Source: Lamellibrachia satsuma | Taxonomy: Eukaryota; Annelida; Polychaeta; Sabellida; Siboglinidae | DNA: 64,000 nt | Assembly (NCBI GenBank): GCA_033239005.1 | Contig: BSQZ01000001.1 | Coordinates: 8,478,500 to 8,542,499, forward strand | Direction of reading: 5' to 3' | Shown here: piece by piece, positions 22,866 to 35,800 of the stretch | Numbering within the stretch: the first letter of the stretch is position 1 | Layout: each line of letters starts with the position of its first letter | Translations under genes and position numbers: made by a program | Notes under the pieces: generated by a model | Seen by the model: only the letters and a program-made list of their open reading frames with translations | What the model was told of the DNA's origin: nothing | Databases searched by the model: none

Positions 22866-25800
22866 GAGTAGTGATGACTCCCAGGTATCACCACCACCAC
22901 CAGCAATAAATGGAAAGGTGGGCATCAAAAATATTGGCATGGTAAGTTTTACCATGTTATTTTAGGTGTTTGTTACTGATCTTTTATAACCTTTTCTAAA
23001 AAAAATTTTTTTAGGCAGGGCTGGGTTAAATTATTTTCTGTTTCAACAGCAATTACACTTCCTACATTTTCTATACGATTACACTATTTCATTTACAATT
23101 ACATATGTACTATGTTGGATCATGAGTTTGTTCGGTATTTGTAAATTGTATGACGTGTTGCTGAAGTGGGATATGTTGTGTGTGATTGGTAATCATGTGA
23201 GTGCAATGTTCAAGATAAAAAAAGGTAAATTAAAATAAACAATTCTTGGAGCAGTAGCAACATTTGCACATTACAGCTGTTTGAACATCGCTTTGAATTA
23301 CTAATCTGAATGAGTTAACCTGTTGCCATGTCATTGCATTATCTGGTGGCTTCAACACCCATAATGCTAAAGAACTGATTTCTAGTACTCTGGTGTTCTG
23401 GTACATCACAGAAAGCATTATCATAAACTTGCTTGCTTGCTTTTTAACATAAACAAATTTGGGGGCAAAATTTTGCATTTTTCACAGGCTGTAAACATGC
23501 TTCTCGGTGACTAATTATAATGTTTTATTTTGCAGCCGGATATCAAGTCATGTAAACCTGGTGGGGAACACAATGGCATGAACAACATGCAAACAGACAG
23601 TGACAGTCAGGATGCTGGTAGCTGCAGCGGTGGTACCAGTCACACAGACAGAACTGGAAGTGATACTAAAGGTGCTGGTGGACCAAAAGGCCCCAACTCC
23701 ATCAGTGATACTCAGGGTGTAACTAAGAAAGCTACAATAAACAGTAATAACATTACCTCAAACGTGAGGCATGAGGAAGACAGTGACGCTAGTCGGCAAA
23801 CAAAGACTCGTCTGCCTGGTCGGCAGACCAACCAGCTACAGTACTTGTTAAAAGTCGTGTACAAATTAGTGTGGAAACACCAGTTTGCATGGCCGTTCCA
23901 TCATCCAGTGGATGCAGAAAAACTCAACCTTCCTGTGAGTATTGAATTACAACTACTTGTGTATTTGAAAGAAGTTTTAATGAAGCTCATCCATTTTCTA
24001 AACATGTTTTGAAATCTTGGTATGAAGCCACGTGTCATGTAAGTCATTCATTTTAGCATGGACCTGGTGTGTTTCATCGCTGCAACAATGTTGTATTATG
24101 ACATATGTAGACCTTGCTGTAGGCCAGGTTTTACCAAGGTCATAGAATCATGTTTAAAAAAAATTATACCAAAATCATGCGCAGCCTGCTAAATATTCAC
24201 AATCAACCATCCCATTTCCCCACATTACATATGGGGTGGCACAAGATAAAGAGGTCCCATGCTGTTCACTGCACAGGCGGATAAAAATAATGTTTAATAA
24301 ACGTAATGGTTTTCAACAGTTCTGTATTTTATTTAAAATAAAAAGCCTGGGCCTATATCTTGAGTCATTGTCCAGCAGCAGCATGATAAAACTGTACTGT
24401 GGTTGAAAGATTGTTACATTGTGCTGATATTTTGGGATATCCTCACGACCCATGTGTACTTCTACTATCTACCCTTGGGAAAACGGCAATTAGAAACGGA
24501 TTTGAACTTCATCCCACTTGTTAAATTTGGTGATTAGATGACCATTTTCATGGGTAGTTCGGGTGCGGGCCTACGTTACAAAAGTATCCAAACTGCTGTA
24601 TGAAGCAGGGTTTCGTATTTGAAAACAACAGGCGAGCGATAAATCATATGCCAAATTAATTTAGGCGAGCGATTTGTTAGTTTTTTTACTGTGTGGTGGC
24701 GCCACTATTTCCCATTCGGATTCTGTCATTGTCGCCATGAAATTTTAATTGGTGCTTGTTGGTGCTGACTTTTGTACAAAGAAATAAATGTTTACTTTAG
24801 TAAACCCCATACATTCTGATTGCAATTTGTGAAACGGTTTGAATTGCAACATGTACCGATTAGTATGCGATTACCGTATGCCGTAACCTAGGCAAAGGCA
24901 GTATACTGGGGTGCCGTGGCAACTGCCCGTGGCAACTGGTTAAATGTGCGACTTCGCTTAGGCAGTTTGAAAATTGCAATTGAAATTCACAAATATGCCA
25001 CGTATAAGAATTAGATGTATAGTCATAACTCATAAATGCAGCTTAGTAGACAACACCAATATAAACTGGGGTGAAATGGCATGCTTCCATTGCTTCATAA
25101 TGCCAAACGCACAACTCCAACTCAGTGCACAAAAAAATATGAATTTGTCATCCGCACATGAAATAGTGAATCAATGTACCGGAGATGTGTGTCGTGAATT
25201 CATGTGTTCAGAGCGGTTGAAAGTGGAACAATTACTACTATTATTATCGTTTTCAATGTCTAATCAATTTTTCCACTCCACATGAACTCATATGCATTTT
25301 CGGTAGTTCAGATCCAGGTTATTATTTTCGATTCCCATTACAGCGTAGTCGGTCAGTTGGATCGTAGAGAAGTATTGTTGATCCCTTAACTATCCCATAA
25401 CTGTACATGTATTTTATTCAGTACGACATACAACATTATGTGACATTTACACATAATACAAATCGACGTTAGTCCACTCATTTGATTATTGATTTGCGCG
25501 AGCGATAGGGAGCGAGAGCGATCGCCTGCCTCAAATGTGATGCCATGAGTTTGACTTGTGAAACAAGCAGTATCCACTCAGTATTCAATCTATTTCATCA
25601 GTAATGGTTGTACGACCAGGGTCTTCAGATACACATGGGCCCTTCAACACTAATGGGACACATTTTGTAACACAGGTCAGGCTTGGGGTCAATTAATTAT
25701 TTATTTTCAAAACTGCGTTATTCCAGAACTGTTTTTGATACAAGCTGTGGTTCAAACTTAGTTCTCAGATATCCATTTTGTGTCTCTAATCTACTTAGGC

Positions 25801-28800
25801 CTGACTTTTTTATTTATGTTTTATGGGCCCGTCGAAATGAATTTCCTGAATATAGAATAAAATAAAATTGAAAAGGTGCCTTTTTTTAACAAATGCTCTG
25901 GTCATCGTACAGTAGAATAGGTACTGACATGGATTTGCAAGAATTATAATCCTGTTCAATAAAGAATGGTAGTGTATCTAAATTTGTTAATATTTGCTCA
26001 AAGTCTGGCTGAAAAAAGTTCAATATATTTTTACTCAGTAAGACCCATTGTTTACTTTTGACAGAAAAAATTGCATGATTTTGGACAAATAATTTTTTTT
26101 ATCATATCTGCCGGCTGTGTGTGGCCTTAAAAAAGTAGGAATGAAAAGAACTATTTGTTTCCAACATATTTGTGTATTTTTAATAATAATTGTAATACTA
26201 CACTCTAATATGCATGGAGAGCTGTTGAAAGGACCCTCATCTCATTTTATCTGTGTGTAGAAACTAACTTATTAAAGTTTAAGGCATACTTTATATATCA
26301 AAAACACCCGCTCATATGTATGCATACGCCACGTACTTCCGAAATGGTCGATAACATCGGAGGCTGGTGCAATTCGCTTTTCAGAGTTTTATTTTCGCTG
26401 CTAATTGCCCACTAAAACAACATTTTAACGTGTACAGTCGGATTCGGATATAACGCGGTCGGTCGTGGACCCCAATTTTCTGCCGTCATGGGGAAAATGC
26501 CAAATCGGCCTGCTTAAACCTACCTAGAATTGCTTTGACAATTCTCAAGAAACATTAGGTGAACAATGTCAGTGAACGAGTATCAATGTGGTGTTTCTTT
26601 TGCGCTGTATTCAACAGCAATCACTGTTGCTGGCCTCGCTTCGAAATTGAAGTCGTAAATTTAATCGTTTTCGCGAAGCGAAACCAACATGCCGAATTCC
26701 TAACCCAAGGCTCTACCGGTGCGCAAAAATACGAATTTATGCTTCGGTCGAGATCAGTTGAAAGACAAAGTGAAACAATTATTAATTCTACCAATTGTTG
26801 TTTTCTGTGTTTTATCAGCTTACATGCTGTTTGTAAAATCATGTTTTCGGCTGCTCAGATCCAGGTTATTATTTTCGATTCGTAGGCCTATTGGTCCAGT
26901 ACATCATCATCATAGTAGATCTATTGACTATTCCATAATGGTATATGTACATGTGTTTTATTCAGTTCAAGAATCAACAGGGTGTGACCTTTAAAAATAA
27001 TACACGTTGATGCTAGTATAAGTTTAATAAGTTCCGTAAACTGCATGTTGGCATATAAAACAGTGCTGCAAGCACACAGTCACAGGGCTTCGACAGTGTT
27101 CATGGACTTGGTGCAGCGGGCAGCGATCGCTGTTGTTTAGTAGCTCCCTGGTGCCAGATATGGGAACACCTAACACGTCTCGCGTACAACGCGGTCCGAA
27201 GTCGTGGACCCCGACCACTGCGTTATAACGAGGCTCGACTGTACTTCAAACGATGTCATGCGGTGCAATGAACGTTTTGTGTTAGTTTTTCCTCATTGTT
27301 TCATCGTATTTTCAACCGGCACCTTTTCACCGATGTTTCGTTTGCTGTGGAATCATGCACAAAATTACAGGATAGCTCCAAAACAGTGGAACATGTGGAG
27401 TGATAGTCCCGTCAATTAATGTTGAATTACATTTTGTTAAGCGCATCAACTAATCTTTTGTGCACCAAATGACATTTACGCAACCTTCGGGCGTCCTCAT
27501 GCAATTTGGTTGCGTCACTTTTCAAGATATTGCATCAATGGTGCAAAGGCGTGTCCTACATTGAACTCTGCATTGTTGACATGCAATAGTGTGTCATGAA
27601 TATATTACAGTTCCAATTTCCAGATAATCTGGTATTTGTGTCCCCGTGGTGATGGAGAACATAGCAAAATTTGTTTTCAAAATAAATTTGTTAACAAAAT
27701 TCTATTATGATCACCCTTATGTACTATGTAGTAGCATATTGAAAATAACTTATCACGCACAATGCAGTGTCATGAACAACTATTCAATGTTTGAGCTATC
27801 TAGCTTTGAAAAAAATGTCCGTGTTAGTTACACAGATGCACATTTTGGCACATTACTTCACCCCATTTATGCATGGCATGTGTGCCAGAATATAAGTTCA
27901 CCATGGTTACCAATATGCAAATGAAGTTAAGTTTATAATTTTGCCTTCATTTCATGCAAATTACATCTGTTAAAAATTTGGTAATGATCAGTTGAAGCCT
28001 TGAAGGGTTGCTGATGAGGAGGAGTCTGTGGCCTTAAAACAATATACAATCATTTCTTATGGTGACTAAAACACTAATAGTATTGTTTTGTATGCTTAAT
28101 GATATTAGGGTGGTAACGGCAGCTAACATGATTTTTTTGCATAACATAACATAACACAAATAATCATGTTTTGTGTTTGTATCACATCTCGGGGGGTATA
28201 TTTAATACATTACCAATAATATCAACAACAACATGTACAGAGATCACTAGTTTATTTTTAAATCTGTAATGTAACAAAACAAGGTACTGAGTCTGTCCCA
28301 TGTTTCATGATCATGCCGCTACTGCTACGATCTTTTACATTCTGCCACATTGAAAGCGCAAGCTGGAAGTCAAATTCCCCAAGCAGAAACCAACTTATAC
28401 CTCCATTTCATATTCAACAGCTTCCTACACTTATGTGACAATTGTTAGTCATTTAAGTTACACATGAAAACAACATGGCACCGGAACATGATATTCGGGA
28501 TTGTACCATTAATTAAAATACTGTTATTTCTAAATGCCGTATAAATAGCAGAGGTATAACATTATTATAGATTACTTCATTAAGGTAAGGATCCCCAAAA
28601 TTGCTTTAGATAATTACAAGCAAAACATTTTTTTTAGTTATTAAGATATAAAACAATCCTTTTTATGATAAATGCCTTTATTATAAGCTGTGTTACATTT
28701 GGAAGTAACTAAATTTAAATGTAAATGAAATGCATTAAGTACTGTAAGCTGTTATTAATATTAACTTTAAGATATATAATATCACATAATTATACATCTA

Positions 28801-29819
28801 TTAACTGTCCCACTCAAGTGCATCAATATTTTTATTATACAAGTGTCACACTGCTAAATGTCATTGACAAAACTTGTTTCCTAGAATTTGCAAAATTGGA
28901 TATGTGTGCCTGGGAAGTCTAGCTGGCCAGTCGCCACAATTTGACTACCTTGTCTATCACAACAGTTTATTATGTAGCCCAATAACAACAACAGGTGGCT
29001 GGGGGAGGCTGTTCATTGGATCTTCCAAGTCTGACATGCCGGCAACATGTCTTTGATGTTAATCGTTAACAGGACAAATGGCATACTACCCTAGTGAATA
29101 AATGATGTACCACCCAAGCGGCAATACGTGCAGTACAGAAATTCCAACGTTTGCATTTGAACACTGACTGCACTTTAATTTTCTCAGATAAAAACGTCGC
29201 TATTATATATATGTGTGTATGTATGTATGTGTATATATATATATATATTTATATCCTTTCATCTGCTGTATTTCATATCTCAGGAGGGCGAGTTACACAT
29301 ATATGATATATATATAATATATGTGTAACTCGCCCTCCTGAGATATGAAATACAGCAGATGAAAGGACCTTGGCCATTAGAACTGTTGCAGTGATGCTGA
29401 CATATACTTCTGTGTATGTAATACCTTAAAAAAAACTTACTGGCACTACTCAGTTCAAACAAACATAAAATAGCTGCCCCAGCGACTTTAATAATTTGAA
29501 TAGGCAATTGTGTGCATAGACATGATGCACACAATTGCTTCATAAAGATTATAGTACTTAATCCATACAGAATCAATTTAGTTGTGGTCAATTATTGAAA
29601 TGTCTCGACATGTACAAATTACTCCATTAGTTTGGAAATGCCTGTAGCTTCTGAGCTGACAAGCATGGTGGTGCAGGGTTTGAACTGAGCAATGGTCCGG
29701 TGGTGGCCAGAGTCTACCAACAATGCCGTTGGACCAGTTGGTCAGTTGAGTTAGAACTAGTTTTGTGCTGCCGTCTAGTTGATAGTGGTGGAGGTAAAAG
29801 TGTTTTGCTGCAGAACTCG

Positions 29820-29853
<34 letters not shown>

Positions 29854-32800
29854 GTGTGTGTGCCACAATAATGACTGATGAAGTAATGGTTTTTCTATCT
29901 ATTGATTAACTTTGTGCAATAGAAGGCATGATTTATATAGAAACGCACAAATAACGCGTTTGGCATAAAACGCTTTATTTAATTAATCCGTTGTCTTGCC
30001 ATACAGTGACAGTGTCATCCTGGCTTCCGAACATGCCATAGGTTTTTCTTCCACAAAACGTTGTTTCATCTTTTGCAATCAATTGATGAAATAATTCTTA
30101 TTTATTTAGAATATCGATCTAGGTAGTTTTCTTCACATTTTTTTACCATTGCATATTATGTTGAGCATAGCAAAAATTGCCACAACCAATTTTATATTGA
30201 ACGTGTTTTTTAATTCTGTGATAACTATTTTACGTCAGTAACATTGTCTTTACTGATCCAGTATGTCAAATCTAAATACAATAAATGTTTTATGTATTAT
30301 TCTGTTGTCCGAGTTCCATGTAACAAAGTTACCTTCAATTCACTAAATCTGTTACGGACCACCAGAAATTTGGCAGGACCCAGATTTCCAGAGCTGGTGT
30401 ACAAGCAACAACCATTAGAATCCAAGCTTTCAAGAAAAGTTGCATTCTTTTAAGATGCCGTATGCTCCAAAATACATAGTTTGGTGAAAACCAGGTGTAA
30501 ATTGGTTGAGTAATTCCTGAAAAATTTCATTAGTAAATTTATTATGACGATTGAGGAACGTAGTAAAATCAGCCAAATTTGTTTACCGATAATATCACGT
30601 TTTCAATGCTAGATTCTCAATAGTAGAGTTTGAATGTGCAATCAATAAATACGAGACAGAAAGACGAATCAATGATATCTTATGTTAACACATCATATTC
30701 TAGTGAGTGAATAGAGTACGTAAAAAATTCAGCCCTGGCACTTTTTGTAATCAAGATGGGGTATAAACATTTTTAAAGTTGATCACTAATCGTTGAATAT
30801 TGTTGCGCATATTTTGCATTATTTTTCATGAAGTTCAGCTCGTTTTGTAGATTCATCAAATAATGATCTTGTCATTTCCACCATCATTGACATTGTGGTG
30901 AGAAAGTACTAAAATAGATTGCAATGTTTCTGTTTATTAAAACGGCACCATTGAACTTCTATTGGTTTCAAACAGTAATTGTTTTTCTATTCACAGGATT
31001 ACTACAAGATAACTAAACGTCCAATGGACCTGACCGCAATCAAGAAGAAGTTAGAGACCAACCACTACCACTCAGCAAAAGAATGTATAGAAGACTTTGA
31101 CTTGATGTTCCGCAACTGTTATGCATACAATAAGTCTGGAGAGGTAAGTTGGCTGTATAAGCAACAAGTGTCTGTTTTAATGTTGAGTCTGTTTTAATGT
31201 TGAATTTATTATAAACATGGATAAATAAAGAAATCTGTAGATATGTCCATTTTTGTATGTACAATAGGACCAACATTTTCACCTAAAATGGCTTTCCCGA
31301 ATCATTATTATTTCACTGTACAACACAAGACAACTCTCTCTTGTACCGGACACGTAAAAATTAAATGTCATCTTCCCCTGTCACATTCTTATAGATCATG
31401 TGGGCATCTTTCATTTATCTGGAAAATAAATAAGTTTGGCCACATTGGACAGACAGTTTGGCTGGTTGGCACGCTGTCACCAATTCTGAAAAAGCAGAAA
31501 ACATGCCTATATCGTAAAGCTCTAGATATGTTGTGGACTGCAGTATAACAACAGCTTGATGTTTCTGAGCAATGCATGAAAAGTTTGTTCCACCAAAGTA
31601 CATTGAGTTGCTGATCCTTTTTCAGGACATTGTTATCATGTGCCAGAGTTTGGAGAAGTTCTTCCGACAGAAACTTATTCCAATGCCTGCTGAGGTAAGC
31701 CTTCGATAAACTGTTTGATGGTCTTGTTTAGAGAAATGATAACAAGAATTAGTTGTACAGGTTTTTCTTGAGAAAAAGGAATATGTTTACTTAGGTGTGG
31801 TAATAAATGTATACACACCATACCATAATCAGATAGGTGAATTGTGTGATGTGATGGAGACCTTCCAGACCAACATTGAATGTGCACACTGAGAATGTGT
31901 CAGCAGTTCAAATTGTGTAGCAATGAGTACAGGAACAAATGAATAGTTTTCAGTTGATGATAGCCATGCATTAACATTGCAGGAGGTTGAGTTACCGATG
32001 CCTGCAAAAAAGAGCAAGAACGTTGGCCGACCGGTTGGTGCTCCAGCTGCCCGCAATGTTGTTGGCTTGCACCCAAAAACACCTGTCGGACTTGGTGGTA
32101 GTGGCAAAACAAAGAACACGATGGCCGCTATAAGCACAATGACAACCGCCCACACGACAACGGAACCGACGCCAACAGTTCTGCCACCTGCACCAGTGGC
32201 AGCTCCAGTTGTGGTCTCACAGCCTCCACCTGTACCAAGTCCTGTAGTTCCTCCTTCACAACCAACCAAGGTACACCTGGCTCACCTATCAGTAGGCAGT
32301 TGCAGTCTTGGCGCATGTTTTGTTAGAGAATGCTTGTATGGTAGATATGGTATTGACTGCTTCTTGTGAACGAACATGACACAAGATTGAAAGAAGTAAA
32401 ATATATATTCAGTATTATTATTATTCAGAACAGCTGCAACAAAGCACTGTAAATGAAGTAACATACTGACATGTGTGTATGTTTAATTAATTAACTTTTC
32501 ATCAATGAAAATGTTTGCCAGTATGCTTTAATGGTAAAACCCTATAAAGAACTATTCTGTTACTTTGATCAGCTGACTGATTTGTGTGTTCACATTTTTG
32601 TGTGCTAGACAAAGAAAGGAGTGAAGAGGAAAGCGGACACAACAACACCAAGCACAGTGTCCCAGATTGATCCCATCTATGAGTCGCTAGGGCCTGCACG
32701 AGTGCCTCCTGGACATCAGCCCAACAGGCGGGAGAGTGCTCGACAAATCAAACGGCCAAAGAAAGATCTGCCCGAGGATGAGGCCCAACACAGCCAAAAG

Positions 32801-35800
32801 AACAAGAGGGGCAAAATGCCTGAACAGCTCAAATACTGCAACCAGATCCTGAAGGATTTATACTCCAAAAAACATGCAGTATGTGTCGTGCTATATCCTC
32901 TGAAAGTTCACTAATAGTTGTATTAGTATAAACTATTAGGATTGGGCTACTCTGTACCCAAATAAGCTTTTATGTGTCTGCTGGCTTCTCTGATGGCATG
33001 TTTAATGCAGTGGAGTGTTATTGATCTAATCTTGTGTAGGATAATGTGGCGTACTGTTTAGAACGTCTGAATCTTCTTGCTGTCGAGTCGAAGTTTTGTC
33101 AATTTCGTTCACCCCATGTTGCCTCGGTTCACTCTGTTGTATAAAATTTACCTGTCCATAGACCTTTCCAGACATACTCATAGCGACCTCGAACAGAGGG
33201 TTTGGCAGAGTACCTCTACTTCTAAGCACATGTATGAGCCAGTGCTGCTTTTGCGCAAGTTCTCCATTTAAGCGTGTATGAATATGACATATTTTAGATA
33301 GATCAGTGTTCTGTCTTCAAATGAACTAATGACTGGCAGTCACCAATGCAGTTGCATACAGGGTTGGCCAGTTCAAATACCCCTTGTTACAACTTCAGTG
33401 CAGCTTGGTGTTGGAATGAACAGTTCTGGGAGGAGGTGAAATGTAAAAACACTTGAGTGGTCCTACATTTTTCTAAAAATTATCTTGTCAGCAGACTGAT
33501 TTACAGATGGCACCATCATAACGTGCACATAATTTTAGTCTCCATTTTCTTGTACTATTTGTACTGAGGTGTATCAATCCTTTTTTAGGCTTATGCATGG
33601 CCATTTTACAAGCCGGTTGATGCCAGTTTGTTGGGTTTGAAGGACTACCATGAAATTGTGAAGAAACCTATGGACCTTGGCAGCGTGAAGGTACTTGTCC
33701 TTTCTGTAAACAGTTTCCTGTCAAATATGACATTAGTGTCATGTACTACCTAGAACCTTTATTGACAGCAAACTTGAAAAACAAGGTTATTTTACATTTG
33801 ATTACGCTTTGAAGTCGTAATTATTAATTGTCATAAGTGTTTTCATGTTAATAATTCTTTTACGTGTGATTTTGTGTAGGTATATCACGTATTAATCTTT
33901 GTATATGTTTCATTCAAACTGTCCTCTATCATATTTCACAGAAATTATAACGCCCAAACCTAAGCAGTTCACAGCAATAGGAAAACAAAATATTTGTTAA
34001 GAAAATTAACATCATTCATCGTTCACTGCACAAATCTGGAGAACAGTTGTCCTTTGACCAATGGACAACTAATAATGTACATTGTATATAAAAACTGCCT
34101 CTAGAAAAATAAACTTGTATTTTGCAGAAATAACATGCAAAACCTAGTTCATGGGAATAAGGAAAAAATGTGTCGATCCACACATGTCACTGTCTATACA
34201 TATCTGGAGAACAGAATGATGTCCACTGTATCCAAAATGTACATTTACACACAGACTGTTTCTAGAATGCTCCTGGTTCGTAGTTGGCATCATGGGCATG
34301 AACATGACCTATCTCCATCGTGCTGCCTTGCAATCATCATCGTTAGCACCTTTTCACAATCTTCATCTGGAAAGTGCATCACTCATCTTTTCTAGAAGTA
34401 TGCCATAGCCAAACTTCCTCTTCGTCGCCGATGTCCTTCATGAAATATTCACACTTCATTTAGCAAAAACAAAGACTTAGTAACGATGGGCATCACACAA
34501 AAGACATGTTTTATGACATAAATAAATTTAGTTCAGGTGTACAACGTACATGAATGGCAAGGTGAATAATTTTCTACACGGATATATCAACAACAACAAA
34601 ATTATTTTCTTGTAAAAATCTGATAAAAAGGTGTTGTTTTCTGACCATTGCATTTCCTTAGTTGATTCTGCATTTTAAGCCAGTTGTGTATTGATTTCAG
34701 CGAAAGCTAGAGTCACATGAATACAGGACTGCAGCAGATTTTGCTGAAGACCTCAGGTTGATCTTCACAAATTGCTATCGGTATAACTCCCAAGACAGTG
34801 ATGTTGTCATGATGGCAAAGAAGCTACAGGTATGTAAAAAAAGATATTAGATAGATTCAGCCAACCAAACTTTAAAACGTGTAGAAATTGTGTATTTTGT
34901 CACTAAGATGTGTGATTCCGCATGCCACTTTTTCCTTTACATGTTTGTACTATGTACAAACTGTTCTACCCGTATGCTACAAGTTTCTAATGTGTTCATG
35001 TAGATCACATCTTCTACATGTACATATTACAAGTTTGGCATGCTTGAACCTCTAAACACTGAAGCATTAGGCATGTCATTTTTTGGATAACGTTCTCCAG
35101 CAAAATGTTATGGAACATTTTTTTCCGGATTTCTGGATTTTTTGGGTGAAAATCATTTTTGTGATTCGTGTGAATCCGATTTAAAAATGGGGGGGTAGCC
35201 GTCTCCACTCTTCCCGAAACTTCCCGGCGAGATCAGGGATATTGATTTGCTTGCACGTATAGTTTGCTTTTTGTAAACAAGTCACTCTGATGTTTTGATG
35301 TGATATGGTTGAATGCCAGCCAGGTGGAACTTTTTGTCCAATAGGAAGCTTCGTCTCTCACAACCCATATCCAGGGCTGTCCACCATTACGGATTTTACA
35401 TAATGATTATGGAAATTTAATTCCCAGTATCCCACCTCCAAGTGCCAGTGCCAGTCATGAAATCTGGCAAATTTTATAGGGAAGTCTGCCAAATCTAATG
35501 GGATGGCTATGAGCAGTAGAGTATCTCTGGGTTCACAACACTAGTGTCCAAGCAGAGTGGGAAGGCAAAACACAATGGCAAAGTGTCAAAATTAGACAGT
35601 TCACCAGGAGGAACTGTACTGAGGGATATTTGGTGTGAATTGAGCTGACAGTGGCAATGACTTGCACATAGATATGTGGATAGTTGGATACTGATTATGC
35701 TGATTGTTCAGTGGAATTATACATATGAACTGGCAGAAGCAATGACTTGTCCATGTTTGCTGCCAACTTGTTCAGTGTTATTATACTGTGCAGAAATGTA

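Larger units (their letters stand above)
23818..31694 (+). other. BRD4: Bromodomain 1 coding segment of the BET gene
   Basis: Exon parts 23818-23934, 30997-31143 and 31626-31694 encode [20 protein letters not shown], the WPF shelf ([17 protein letters not shown]), the ZA loop ([11 protein letters not shown]), and [20 protein letters not shown]. The acetyl-lysine-binding Asn is in NCYAYN, as in vertebrate BD1 NCYIYN. All key elements are present. A 7-kb intron carrying several mobile elements splits the ZA loop. Confidence 0.95.

Noticed and set aside
31829..32269. 146-codon minus-strand ORF antisense to the BET exon at 31983
   Set aside because: The plus strand encodes the in-phase BET linker ([11 protein letters not shown] ... 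[13 protein letters not shown]); the antisense frame is Gly/Val low-complexity shadow.
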